A stretch of 64,000 nucleotides of DNA from Tomocerus qinae (taxonomy: Eukaryota; Arthropoda; Collembola; Entomobryomorpha; Tomoceridae), in NCBI GenBank assembly GCA_020055645.1, contig CM034548.1, forward strand, positions 46,616,296-46,680,295, read 5' to 3'. Of the stretch, positions 11,914-24,600 are shown piece after piece. The notes under the pieces are model-generated. The model was not told the origin of the DNA. It did no database searches and saw only the letters and a list, made by a program, of their open reading frames with translations. A program made the position numbers and the translations under genes. Positions within the stretch are counted from its first letter, which is position 1. Each line of letters starts with the position of its first letter.

Positions 11914-13797
11914 ATGCATAGTAACAAAGACTTTTGTGCGTTAGGATTGGTTGTGGTGGTGGTATTAATTACCAGATCAGTTGTGACTCTGGGTGACGAC
12001 TCAAACAAAAAAATCCAGAAGGTTACGTTTGAAAGCGATGCGGATAAAACTCAAGAAATTTCTATATTTGTGCAACCCCGTGAGTTCTACGGAATTTTTT
12101 AATAAACCATTATATCTATAAACTAGTGTAGATTTTGCAGATTTCAATGTCCTAAGAATTTCAAGTTACAAAAGTATAAAGTATATAGTTGCAACAAAAA
12201 AATAATATGTACAATTTTGTTTCACAGCATTTCTTAAATTTGAAATCCAAATGATTTTAAATTGGTAACACAATTACAGATTAATTTTTTTAGTAAATTT
12301 GATTCCCATAAAACTGATATTGGTGAATAGGAGCTGAAACAGGCGACAGTGGCTCGGTGGCAGACGAAACAGATCCCAACGATGAATCGGTAGCCAGTTC
12401 TATAGACGATTGTGACGAGGGCTGTTGTTTTCAATACACTTGGGCTGGACCAGACTTACCCGTGCCAACAACAACAGTTAATAACACTTGCGAATGGCTG
12501 AAGAGCAGCAAAGGAAAGGCAATGGCCTGTTTCGACCCTCTCGTGTACATCAAAGATGAAGGTAACCAAATTTTCCCTGACAAATGAAATGTGACTTTAG
12601 ACTTTCCAATTAGAAAGGCCTTTGGAGGAATAGAAAAATTCAGGGGAGCATGCAGCTTACCCCTTAAAATGTAGCCAGAATCAATGCGCAACTTTATATC
12701 GTCAAGTACGGCAATGTCTTTAAATGCTAATTAACTTGTTCCACTGATTTTAGCAAATCAAAAGGGCGGTAGTGGTCCTAATCTTGAGGAGTTGAAGGAA
12801 GGAGCCCGCACAAGACCGGACTGGAAAATTTATTGCAAAAGAGGGAACAGCAGATCGTGCATGAGATACCGATTCTACAGAAACTCAAAGGGTAATCTCT
12901 TCTCCTTTGACTTGTAGAAAAGTCAAATTCAAATGTTATTATTGCATGACAATACTATTTGTAACGGTATTGAGTGAGACCACTAATCTCATTTTAATTT
13001 AAACTGTATAATGTTGACAGCTATCGATTTGGTTTATTTATCGAGTATGTGTAAATGCACTATTACAACAATTTGGATAGATCTAAATAGGGAAATAAGC
13101 CTTAGCCGTAGTTGAGTTCAGAATTCAGAACGGTTAGTTAAGAATTAGAATTAGTGGGGTACTACCGATCTTTATCTGAATTAGTACACTAATTCTGCAT
13201 TCTGCATTTTCATTGACGTGCTAAAAAGATGACAGGCGGAGAGTGGTCTCCCTCCGAATTCAAACAGTGTATTATTCCCTATGGGTTTCGAAACATAGTT
13301 CTCCTTTATCAATCTTCTTCTTTCTTCTCTTATCAAGTTATTTTTATTCCTGCCTATATCTTATACTAGAAGAATATTCTTTCCCTACAAATGTGGAATG
13401 TTTTAGTTAGATGGAACAGTTACATCCAAAATATGTTACGTAATAATTAATAATAATTAGAGTTGAGACTGAGACTTGTACCAGGCAACTCGCTAAAGAT
13501 ATTAATATCTGGATTGACAAAAAGATTCGGAATGAAACTAATAAACGTGTATTTTTGCAATGAGCAGCTAAGGAGTTGATGAACGAGACTCTTTTCTGTG
13601 GCACTGTGTTTGAGACTAACTCTGGAAAAGATGAGGCGAACGGGTGTTTCAGAGAAAAGATAGCGGGGGTGGAGAGAGAGATTTGTGTCTGTGACCGAGA
13701 TCTGTGTAACGAAGGAGAGAGGAAGTATCTCAATTTGGTGTTATTCACTTCTACCTTCTTTCTCACACTAATCTTTTCTCAATGGACATTTCATTAG
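11914..13797 (+). CDS. Ly6/uPAR-type cysteine-rich, probably GPI-anchored surface protein
   Basis: Four exons: 11914-12079, 12343-12561, 12754-12891 and 13568-13797. Together they give 753 nt (250 aa), all introns GT..AG and all phases matching. An N-terminal signal peptide (hydrophobic GLVVVVVLIT around 11-20) is followed by an acidic linker and then 12 cysteines at 79, 83, 84, 105, 118, 156, 164, 185, 201, 214, 216 and 221. The end of the cysteine region is CVCDRDLCN, the C-x4-CN signature of the Ly6/uPAR three-finger fold. A hydrophobic tail (LNLVLFTSTFFLTLIF) at the very C-terminus suits GPI-anchor replacement. Sequons at N102 and N180. Arthropod members act in septate junctions, cuticle and channel modulation; which applies here I cannot say. 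Twelve cysteines and a spread-out N-terminal half are unusual for one 10-cysteine domain. Confidence 0.85.
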
Positions 13798-14241
13798 GAT
13801 CAAGTCGAAATTATCGTCCACGGGGCACGTCTGCCCGCCTGTTAAATACGTCCATATTTATTGAAAATTATGTACTTGTCCATTCCTATTGTCCTCTTTG
13901 ACCTGATTTATGTATTTTACATTACAAGATATATTACTTATTTTAGCTTTTTTATTTACTCGATTCTCACTATCATCCATTGTTTCGTCGTCATCGATTT
14001 TTAGTGCGGAATTTGAACTAAATGGGTTGAGTTTAACTCTAATTGCAAGTCAATTTTTGAAGTTCCTTCTTTTCAGTACCTCTTCAACTCAAATGTTACA
14101 TCTAACCAATTTTTGAATATTACATTATTTCAGTCAATGGCCGACACATTTCACTTATCATTCCATTTACCCAGAAATGAACTGAAAAGGTACAAAATTT
14201 TTGTAATTTAATTCAAAATTGTCTGTCGATAAACCTGACAC

Positions 14242-14247
14242 AATAAA
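14242..14247 (+). terminator. Candidate poly(A) signal of the Ly6-type gene
   Basis: AATAAA, the first canonical hexamer I found after the stop at 13797, implying a 3' UTR of about 460 bases. Confidence 0.4.
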
Positions 14248-14249
14248 AG

Positions 14250-16717
14250 TATTTGATTTGCATAATAATAATGACATCTATTTTATTATAATACTTCAGA
14301 GGCTCATTTTTCGGATTGGAACATTAACCACCAATGTAACATAATATTGAGTTGACAATTAAGTACAGAATTAGTTATTTAAATCAATAATATGATAATT
14401 ATTGTTGCAATAAGCTTATTTCTGAGTTATTAGTACTTTTTATTTTGTATACCTAATTGAGTTTAATTCACGATGAGTGTCTGCAATAAATAAATGAACT
14501 AGAAGTAACCCAACCAACGTTATTTATTTAGGTAATTGTTTGCTAACTGCAGCAATAAAACAATTATCAAAACATTTTCTTCCTTATTTAACCACAAACT
14601 TCCGTTAAAATGTTAACCATTTACAAACATATTTAATAGATATATAATTTATACATTTGATCGAGAATATACTAAGATGGAAATAATAGAAACAATATTG
14701 TTGCATTATCATATGGAAATGAAGTTTAGCACTATAAAGGCGAATGCGAACATGAAAATGGAAGAGAGTCTCTTTGGTTTTACTCTTTTCGTTTCAGTGC
14801 ATCTTTTAATTAGTTTTGTCGCCAACCATAGCACATTTTCCATCGGGTTATCTAATCAATTACATGGCTTATTACACTGCACGTTCCTATTACAAACAAA
14901 GGAAGAAAAACCATTCATCTCTAAACCAAACCATAACAACCAAGCTTGCTCTGAAATCTTGTTTTTCACTTTTGTTTAACTCTTAGCACATTCAATCACA
15001 GCTTATTTTTCATCCTCCCTTCCGGAACAAGATTACAATGCATTTGACTATCTGTAACTGTAGCATCCACAAAACAGGTAAACTCCTACAAATAAATCGA
15101 TTGATTTATAAGCAATCGACACAGTAGTCAGCATGATTTTAATATTCCGGTTTTATACTACCTAATTACACTAACTTCAGCTATATACTTAACAATTAGA
15201 TTGAGTATTAAAATACATGTATTATTCATCAAGGGCCTAAGGCCAAACATGGAAAAAATGAAATATCATTACTAGGGATATATATTATGTATTAATTAAA
15301 TTAGTACCCAATTAATTGAAAATTGCTCTATTGGATTTTGTCTTATAATCACATACCGAATTTTTGGAATTTGCCTAGGTGTTTAGTTAACAAAACGTGC
15401 ATATTGTAAGTAACAAGCACTTATTTGTGACCAGTCGTTACAAAATTGCATTGCCAAATTAGCAAGGTTAAGTCTTCTTGATACGGAAGCATCCGACGAA
15501 GTTAGCCGATAGAAAGAGTGAGTGGGATTCATGGGTCATGTCTAAAATGTCTGCTCTAATTAACAATTAAAAATCAAAATGGGCCTAATTAAATGTAAGT
15601 TACATTAAGACTAAACGCTATTTATTAAATGTAAACCTTTATAGTGATGAATTGGCATTTCTCTAAAAATAATCTAGTTATTATGTATTTCATGCACTCT
15701 TATGTGCATGGGACGTAGGACATGGCATTCAGCTTGTTTTCATCATTTTACATTTATTGGTGGATCGATTCCTTTATAAGTTTTATAAGTGTGTAATTTG
15801 TCAGTCTATCTGTTTGTGTTTCTGAGTTGAGTCCTTGTAGCTTTAAACTGGACCAAAATTTAAATATTGTCTTCGGATTGGGATAACAGACGGAAAGAAC
15901 GACTTTATAAAATGTTTATAATTATTGGACTCACTGTTTGAATAAATGGCTGGAAGTAATTTTGCTTTTGTACGTTGTAGAAAGTCTTGAAATAGCTCAT
16001 TTGAAAGCTCTCGGATTTAGAAACCTTTGTTTTGATAGAAAGTACATTTGCTGAATAAACATAACAGTAGTCAAAATTATAATTCTTAGGTGAATTTAAT
16101 AGAGAAAGTGCGTTTTATTTCCAATTTTAACCCATTAGCCTTCCCAGGAAGTCTTAATGCTTATAAGTTAAAAGAAGAAACTCAAAATTATATTTTTATA
16201 GCAAAACTAATACAAGTGCAATTTTAAAAGATTTGATTTGAAATTGAATAAATATTATTCTTTCTCATGTCCTATTCATTAATAGAGTCAATCCCATTTG
16301 CTAAGAACGTTAAAACGATCCTATACAGAATCTACATTGCCTGCCACAGGTCAGAGTATAGAAGTTGTCAAACAAGGCAAGAGTTTCTATCCCTCCTTGG
16401 TTAAAGTGTTAGTGGGAGGAAAATGCTATTAGCTTAATAATTATTTCTCCGTATTCCTCGGTGGATAATAATTTCAAGTCGAGTCGAGTCTGACATGCAG
16501 AGTCACACAAACTACGAAAGTTAGATATTTGCGTATCAGATTCTAAATACGTCAGTTGTATCTCATCCTACTTGCAACAATACACAGAATCTAATAATTC
16601 AAAACAATTAATTATGCATGCATCGGCATAACGTAGATCCGTCTTGTACGAAGCTCATTGCTATTCCTGATTTAAAAGATACAAAATTTGGATTTCCCGA
16701 TCAGGCTTATCAAAGAA
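14250..16717. other. Intergenic, no supported gene
   Basis: Very AT-rich. A 100-codon + strand frame at 14677-14979 has no motif, signal peptide or splice context that I trust. Confidence 0.6.
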
Positions 16718-16982
16718 CTATCTAGTATCATCCAATCGAGAGGATATCAATGCAAGAGCTAAGGTCTGACGAGAACTGCGGTCAATCACACTGTCATTGC
16801 AGTCCACAGTTCTATATTCAAATTTTCTATTTGCATCCAGGAGCTTTAGAGAGATATGAAGAAAGTCAACGATAACATTTGAGAAATTGTAAATAGGTTT
16901 GGGAAAGTATATCTCCACTCTAATTATAGTTTCGTCTGTACCACATTTCCAGTGTAAAGCATAAAAAGTATAGTCACATTGG
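16718..16982 (-). CDS. Possible terminal exon of an unrecognised gene
   Basis: After a candidate acceptor (tacacatag|C) the frame runs QCDYTFYALHWKCGTDETII through KPIYNFSNVIVDFLHISLKL to a stop at 16718. The amphipathic pattern, balanced codon use and three cysteines look more like protein than most chance ORFs here. I do not recognise the family. Upstream exons were not found; the next 900 bases on this strand lie across the promoter and body of the + strand peptide gene. It could be a gene remnant. Confidence 0.3.
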
Positions 16983-17072
16983 CTATGTGTATATTTATTG
17001 TAAAGTAATAACTTCTGTACTTTGTAATATTTGTAATGCAAATAATATCAGTCGATTCAGTTGCCGCTGCCG

Positions 17073-17109
17073 TATAAAAAGAGAGGAATTAGTTGACCAA
17101 ATTGTCAGT
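17073..17109 (+). promoter_or_regulatory. Core promoter: TATA box and TCAGT initiator
   Basis: TATAAAAA at 17073-17080 and the arthropod initiator TCAGT at 17105-17109, about 34 bases apart, the usual spacing. The predicted start at A17107 gives a 5' UTR of about 114 bases to the ATG at 17221. This is the clearest promoter in the window. Confidence 0.7.
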
Positions 17110-17220
17110 ATCTTGTTGTATTTAAAGCTATCTCCTCACATTGTATTCTGCCACCACTTCAATTTCACTTCTCTACGCAAACATTCGGATACTATAGTCC
17201 CGTCTCCTAAGCAGTACATC

Positions 17221-18075
17221 ATGAATACAAGAAATACTTTTCTTATTTTTGCCATGGTTTTCGTCGCTCTCGTTTTTTGTTCAGCGGAATCGGATGGTGA
17301 GTTTTATAAATGGGTAATAGTTAACCCATCTTTTCGCAAATTCAGTTGTGTACATCATTTTTTATAAATTCAATTGCACAATTAATATACACGGGCTTTC
17401 AGACACTTTTTAAATGATCAATTAGCATGGAAAAAACCCCTGCAAACAATGTTTTAACACTATATTGTTTTATTTAACAATTTATAGATGAATACCAATC
17501 TCTTCTGGCGAAAATTCAGCAATGGGGGTTAGGCGTTGGCGGTGGCGAAGGTTCAGGAAGGAGTCTTGGTTCTGGCATTGGTAAAAGCGTTTTAGGATCA
17601 AACTCTGGTGTAATTACTGGAGGAAAAGGCGGATTCGGAATAGGGTAATCTTTTAAATACCCATTATACATATTTAACCCGAAACGGACATAGTATATCA
17701 AGATAACCTCATTCTCCGACAAAAGCTAATTTTATTATTACTCAATGTCTTTGTAAAAAATGTTTTTTTAGTTTTAATAATAGGTTAAGTTATTATAAGT
17801 AATTTGGTTACCCCTTATTATTTTGTGGGGTATCTGCAGGTGTTTAGTTTTGAAGTGTCTTACAATTTTTCGGGTTTGATATTAAAAAAGTTGTAGCTTA
17901 TTTTAAGTTTTGTGGATTTTTCTGTTTACTTACACCTTTAAACAATTTATTCAATTCATCATTTGTAATTTGGTTATTATTCCACTACACAAATAAAGTA
18001 ATTTAACACAATATTTTAATTTATATTTCTCAATTTTCCTAAAAATTCATGGTCTCTTTTGTTTGCAGAAAATAA
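17221..18075 (+). CDS. Small secreted glycine-rich peptide, 79 aa, three exons
   Basis: Exons 17221-17296, 17488-17644 and 18069-18075 total 240 nt. Exon 1 is a textbook signal peptide, MNTRNTFLIFAMVFVALVFC followed by SAESD. Exon 2 gives an acidic-to-aromatic start (DEYQSLLAKIQQWGLGVGGG) then glycine/serine-rich repeats such as GSGIGKS and GGKGGFGIG. Exon 3 adds only the last bases: GGA AAA TAA. Donors G|gtgagt and GG|gtaatc and acceptors ttatag and tttgcag are good, and the phases agree. The family is not recognised. Signal peptide plus a short Gly-rich mature chain recalls arthropod antimicrobial, cuticle or silk-like peptides, and an amphipathic helix (YQSLLAKIQQW) before a Gly-rich tail recalls attacin/holotricin-like designs; both are inference. 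Alternatively, it could be a neuropeptide precursor, but I see no dibasic amide sites. Confidence 0.75.
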
Positions 18076-18258
18076 CTGACGAAAGATTCAACTTTAGGAT
18101 TTTCCATAAATAATCAACCTATCGGTATGGAGCCAAGAAGAAGAATCTCTCAACTGACTAAAATGACTGGTGCAATCACATTTTGCAACACCAATAAGAA
18201 TAATTGTAATTTAGATTTTTTTCTAATTTCATGACTTGTACAAGATTTTCAGATCATA

Positions 18259-18264
18259 AATAAA
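18259..18264 (+). terminator. Candidate poly(A) signal of the glycine-rich peptide gene
   Basis: AATAAA 184 bases past the stop codon at 18075, in a suitable position for a short 3' UTR. Confidence 0.45.
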
Positions 18265-21139
18265 AATACTCTGCAAATATTTGAAAGGCCTTAATAACCT
18301 TTTTAGAATTCAAGTTTCTGATTTCATAAACTTCAGTAAAATGCCAAAGAATAACTGATTTACTAATAGTATATTCCAAACTGAAATAAGACATTTCCCT
18401 GGACAATGTAGCTTTTAGTATTGAATTTAACGTAACTCATAATGTCAATATCCAGAACTTGTTGAATTTCTCGAAACGTCAATGTAATTATTTCACACTA
18501 CCTATAGAGAGTGGAATTATTGGGGATTGGGGATAGGCTAGACTGCTAGACCATTATTTATTTATCTTTTCTACCATCAATTTCCGATTGCCAAACAAAA
18601 ATATACCCGACAGTAATACAATAATAATATATCCAACAAAATAGATATTATACACATCATATTATCAATAAAATAAAATAACATCAATAATTAGTGCAAA
18701 ATTCTAGTCACATAACATCAAGTTTTGCGACCACTATATTTTCTTAACGTGGCCAACATGGCTAGATAAACTTCGAAATATTGTATTGAAGAGTCGATTG
18801 CTGGTGTTCAGTTATTGGAAATATGTCACATATTTGTGATGTTGGCCATATTATTGTAACTCAGCCGAGTATACTTTTGTTTGGGCATCGGGTGACGTTA
18901 GTAGGAGACATTTTGGAGAGATGTGCAGGAGATTGGATCTTCTTTGATGCGATGGAGAAAAGGAGAGAAAGAAAAGGGAGAAGGTGAAATGATAGGTACG
19001 CTAAACGCTACTCCGCAAGCCATGATTCATTTCAAGAGCATTTAGCGAACATTCAAGATGTTGAGGAAATGATACTCATTTTTCAAGTGCTCTTAGAATG
19101 AATGTAATTCGAATATTTTCAATTTCAGCAACATTTGAAAAGTATTCCAGGTGGTTGGCCATCTGTGATTACTCCATTACAATTCCATCTACTGGAGCTT
19201 TTTTCTCCGGTCAGATAGATATTAGGACAGATTATGGTCATGGCCAAATTGTATCTTAGCCACTATGGTGTGATTGGGTAGAACTTGGCATTCAGAGAGC
19301 ACGTTTGAGTGTAATGAGATCGTTTCCCGCCAATTATATGAGTTTTGTTGGGTGGGAATTGGTTTACATTAGGAGCATTTGCAAAACATTTTAAAAACAC
19401 ATGAGAAACATTATGTTCTGAAAATGTTTTTTGGGCTTACAGTGTAAGTAACGCAGGAAGCAGGCCAGGAGGAAGAGTCAGAATAGATTCCCAAATTGTC
19501 ATAGAACAAGATGAGGGCAAATGAATGTCACCAGCCCATACAAAACTGCACTAAGATGTTTGTAAATACGTTTTATCCCATTCTTTGCCCTTTGTTCAGC
19601 AGCTCTGTGGCTGTTATGAATACTCCAGTGAATTCTTCTCTCCCGTCTAGGCTGTGACAGATTCCCACATACTTTCCACAACTGCATTTATCATTACAAT
19701 ACAGTATAGAGTATAGTGTTCTGCAAATCTACTTGTACAGGGTCTATACATGTTATGTGTACACATAATTATCATCTGAGTATATGTACTTTTGCTTCAG
19801 TGTACCAAACATGCATTATTTTCTTATTAATTGCTTGCGTATTAGACTACAGTTTGCCTATCTAAATACTGTTGTAAGCTATACTTATACGTTAGTTTGC
19901 TAAACGCATAAATACGAGGAGTTGCAAAATAAAAGCCGGAAAGCAGGTGTACATTAGTGTCTTACGCTTGACTATTAAATAATTTAGCCTCCAATTGAAA
20001 CTTTTCACTTTCGCACAAGTATATTCACTAAAAATTACAGACTTGGGGGCTAGAATTTACACTCAATATTTGTGAATGTGTACCAGAACCAAATAATATT
20101 ATACATGTCATGTTGAAAAATGCTGCAGCAACAGAGAATTTCTAGTAGACTAAAGTTTGCTACGTCCCCGTCCCTCCACTTCTCTCTCAATACACACTGC
20201 ATCCACGGCATTACTTAATATACCTAGTACTACTCCTACGATGAAAATGTTGAGCCGATCTGGTTCTTCTGCGTACTGCCTGACACGGGTGAATTAGAAC
20301 GTTTATTATTTATCTTAGATATTTATCTATAAGATAAATAAAAACATCAACCTAATATTGCTATCCCTCAGAATAGCCATCTAAATGAGTAGCAAATCAC
20401 ATTTAAAAATGTATTCGGTGAACATCAAATCTATTGAAAGATGGATTTATAAGCAAACTAGTTACGAGTTGCATAATTCAGAATGGCAAATATGTAGATG
20501 TGCATTGTATATTTATGTGTGTACATACATAACTATGACTCAATCCTGATATCTTTTAGTCACGTGATATGGACTAGATAAGAAAGTAGGGCTTAATATT
20601 TCTTACCTGATCTGTCGAATTTGCTTGGACATGTCGAGATGCTGCTCATAATGGTAAACTGAAGCTGTTCTTCCGATTTGTCCAATCTGCACGGCCACTG
20701 AACAAAATGTGGAGATGTCTTTGCGTAGTATTGTCAATTTATATGAGAGAGTTATTAGAACTGAAGCAAGATGTGTTTGGGCATATCATGGAAGTAAATA
20801 AGGGATTCTAAATATTCTCTTGCAAAGGTACATGATGTCTCCGTATACACTATAATATATCGAAATTGAGATGAAAGAGTCGTTTCTGTTTTCTCTTGCC
20901 GGCTTATCTCAGTCTCTTTGAGCAATCATTTGATTCACAAAAATCAAATACTAAATTTTCAGTGCTTTCATCTGCAATAATCGAAAGAATCCAGATGGAG
21001 ACATAACTGTATGTCAATATTACCGACAGCTCAGTTCACAAAATTCTCAAAGCACAGCCAAGGTGGAGAAATGTGCTGATTTATGATCTTGAGACAGGAA
21101 AGTGGTAAATAAGATTACTTACAAACAGGAGCACTAGTA
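18265..21139. other. Intergenic between the glycine-rich peptide gene and the 3' end of Lcch3
   Basis: The two genes converge here. A short inverted GGCCAACAT pair occurs at about 18752 and 18840. No exon recognised. Confidence 0.6.
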
Positions 21140-21145
21140 TTTATT
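21140..21145 (-). terminator. Candidate poly(A) signal of Lcch3
   Basis: AATAAA on the minus strand, 167 bases past the Lcch3 stop. It is the nearest canonical hexamer I saw, but AT-rich DNA contains many by chance. Confidence 0.4.
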
Positions 21146-21311
21146 GTATCATAAATTTGTGTCGATAGTTTGGTAAATAAAGTGTGTAGGTGGTAGGTAG
21201 GTAGTAATGTATATGTAAATGTAAAACGCTTTTATGAATGGAATATATTTGAGAACGCAGTCGTCGTGTCGTGCTCTTCTTCTGCTTCGGACACTTCACC
21301 TTTGGTTTGAC

Positions 21312-21698
21312 TCAGAGAAAATAGAAAGACCAGTAGATGGCGTTGAAGAGAATGAAGGACACTGGGAAGATGACGCGCGAGTATTTGTCGATGATGTTAA
21401 CATCACGAATTCGGGGCAGAGATTTTCTCAAAGCGTTCGCACCGCGGCGCAGCGTCTGCAGAACTTTCACAGATTGAGGTTGACAACTCCCGTCCCCACT
21501 TCTCCTCGAGCGACTCGCCTTGCTCCGACAGGCTCTACTAGGCCCTGGTCCCCCTCCGTAAGCCCCGCTGCCGTACTGCGGCCGGTGTATTCGAAAACTA
21601 GGAGGGTAGCGAGGAGGTACGCCCGTCCCGAGGTTCGGGTCACTCCTGGAGCTCAGACTCCGTTGCCGAATCGATGGAATCGGCGATAGCTGAAGCTC
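21312..21698 (-). CDS. Lcch3: Lcch3 coding exon 8: cytoplasmic loop and TM4, stop
   Basis: Encodes residues 365-492. The first two thirds are the variable cytoplasmic loop, starting [20 protein letters not shown], then a glycine-, proline- and serine/arginine-rich stretch with many possible phosphorylation sites. It ends with [20 protein letters not shown] and the TM4 residues [13 protein letters not shown], then stop. Acceptor ttgtccag|GAG. The first half is notably GC-rich for this window. Confidence 0.95.
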   Translation of the reverse strand, partial: ELQLSPIPSIRQRSLSSRSDPNLGTGVPPRYPPSFRIHRPQYGSGAYGGGPGPSRACRSKASRSRRSGDGSCQPQSVKVLQTLRRGANALRKSLPRIRDVNIIDKYSRVIFPVSFILFNAIYWSFYFL

Positions 21699-24600
21699 CT
21701 GGACAAGGTGCAACAAATCATCGTAATTAGTTAACTTATGAGAAAAGCTAACCAAGCTAAGTGTTCTCAACACTATTTGTTCGTAGACTAGTTAAGTATA
21801 AAATTAAAAAGTTCTAGCTAAATGATGGCAATATTTTGAAGTGTAAGATGAGCCTAGCTTAAGTGTGGGGAAATTGAGACTGGTGCAGCAGAACTTGTAG
21901 AACTGTAAAGTTTTATTTTACAAAAAAAAGTTAAGAGAGGTGTGTATACAGGTAAAGACCAGAGTCGAGTGAGTGATAGTACAGGTAAGTCACCCATATT
22001 TATAATATGGAGTTGACACAGATTACCTTCATACATTCAGATTAGAGATAATCTTGCTTCCATACATCGTAAATAGTGGTCCGCTTCCAGAGACCAATTA
22101 TTCAATTGTGGTGTCTGGAAGTGGATCTTAGATCATAAAATTTAGAAGAAATAGCACAAGAGGTCACAGCTTAATTTAAATATAGGTAGGGATGATCATA
22201 CGATTCATACAATCTTTAGGAAAAACAGCACAAAAGTTCAAGTCCTAATTTACATCCTTTCTGAAATACAAATGCATAATTCTACATGTCATACTTTTAT
22301 GCTTGAGATTTCCACAACTTATTATCTTAGAACAAGAGGCAGCGCTAAACAAGAATGATTTAATTGAACCGGTAAAGCACCAACTGCCTATATAATGAAC
22401 TGTTAATTCAAACTACATGCAGACATTTGACTATAATACCCATTGGATTGCTACAGGTTAGCAAGCAAATAAATAAATGTCAATAATTCTAACTTGTAGC
22501 TCGATGATATCTTCGTTTCCGAAGCATTGCTCAGCAGCATGTCTGGAGGTCGTGGGGGTTTCCCTAGCACTGGCCAGAACTTTTTGCTTCACTTTCTTTT
22601 TGGCTCTAGCACCCCAATATGTGTAATTGACAGCCGCATATTCCAGGAGAGCAGCAAATACAAACACGAAACACATGACCAAATAAATGTCGATTGCCTT
22701 CACGTAGGAAATTCGTGGAAGTGCAGAGCGAACTCCCGTGCTGATTGTCGTCATCGTCAGCACCGTCGTTATCCCTGAAAATAACGACATTTTAAATATA
22801 CATAAACCAAGGGCTGCAGGCAACTCTAGTTGAATTTTTAGTTTGTAATTTTGTTCATCTTGATATTATTATTTTGGAAATAGCCATTGATGATTATTTT
22901 ACGGGTGATTGATAAAAATATTCATCACTAACTCATTCTACCATTTATAGTGGCATAATCTCTGGGGAAGAATTCAATGCACTTCACGAAGTGTAAATAC
23001 CATCATCAGCTACTTTTGCAATTAAAAGGTATCGAGCTGTAATCTACTTGTGTGAACTTAACCTTTCATATAGATAGTTAAATGATTTCGTACCGAGAGC
23101 GACTCTCGCACTTGTAGCTTCGTGGTTGATCCAGAAAGAGACCCAGGAGAGCATGACGATTAGGATGGAAGGAAGATAAGTCTGGAAAATGAAATAGCCG
23201 ATATTTCTTTGGAGATTGAAAGAAAGTGAAAGTCGTTGGTAAACTCCCGTAGCGAGTTTCTCCTTCCGGTCATTTGTTTCGTAGCCCTTGACTGTGAACT
23301 GGGGGAGTTCCGCATCTTCCACGCCCACCACCGGCTCGTCTTTCCAGTACATGACCACATCCGTCACCGTGTACCCGTCTGCTCGGTTACAAAAAAGACT
23401 CATTTACAAGGCCCAAATTAAAGTCCGTCTAGTCCTTACATACATTATAGGGATTTACATCTGTAAGCATTATCTTTCTTCGTGAAATGCGATGTCAGTT
23501 GAGAATGACGTAGCTGCTAAGTGCTACTTGTGTGGAAATTAAAGATATCTGCAGGAAACTAGGGATTGGTTGCTACTTGAGCATAGCATGAGAAATAGGT
23601 GGGTGTCTATTTGGGATATTCGTATAAAAGTTTATCGATAAGCACTTGAATGAAGAAGAGAGAAGAAAGGAAATGATGATCTTACAGCTTTCTATCTCGA
23701 CGGTGCAGTTTTGACTGTCGAGGGGATAGTAATGAAGATCCATCATGCAAGCGAGTGTTGTTGTGAAACGCATTCCATAAGTTATACTTCCGTCTCCGAA
23801 CAGTCTCACCATTTTATTCTTTTCCGTTACGTCGTGTAAAAAACTGGGAAATTGACATAACGAGGAAATCATTATTACCTATAACATGCTGTTGCTAATG
23901 CCATTAGATTAACTAAATGACATCTCTATGCATTCTAACCATCTTGCATACGGAAGTTCAAATTGATTCAATGGAGACAGTCTGTACGTACTAAAAAGAA
24001 CACTAGGAAAGAAAATGCAATTACCTGTTTTTGTCATTAGCAAAGAAAGTATCGGGCACCCAAATTTTTTCGGCAAAGTCACCAGAAAGCGTAAGAACTT
24101 CATCGTCGGCGCTGAATGCCAGACGATCGTCCTTCCAGTATTGATTAAGGTACATCGTTATCGTGTAGTCCTATTAGCATAAAAATGAGACATATCATTT
24201 CCCAGCACGCAGATAGTAACTCACCAATTAACTGCCTTCGGACAACTCCCCTCCTTAATATTATCTGGCCTTAGTTACATACAATACCTACGCTATCATT
24301 ATTTTCAAAAAGAATTTTAAAATACAGTTTTAAATAATTCGTTAACTTTATTGGGATTACTTGACGGGTAGCTTTTAGATTAGCACACTTTTTTATTTCT
24401 GATTGATAATACCCCTAAAATTCTACTAACTACCCTCACTGTAACAAACACAGGCAGTGAAATACCTTGTAACAGTAACTTATAGTATGCATAACCTCCA
24501 AAATCAAAATTCCTAAACATTCACGATGTAGCATAAGCAGAGATGCTCAAGTTTTATCACATAGACATGGTTTAAACATCTAGCTACTAATAAATATTAT

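Noticed and set aside
13407..13766. 119-codon minus-strand ORF
   Set aside because: Antisense shadow of exon 4 of the Ly6-type gene.
14677..14979. 100-codon + ORF
   Set aside because: AT-rich, hydrophobic by composition, no motif, no splice or promoter context.
18752..18848. Inverted GGCCAACAT pair
   Set aside because: Only 9-10 bases with no extended pairing or target duplication.
21234..21689. 151-codon + strand ORF
   Set aside because: Antisense to the GC-rich LCCH3 exon 8, whose minus frame carries TM4.
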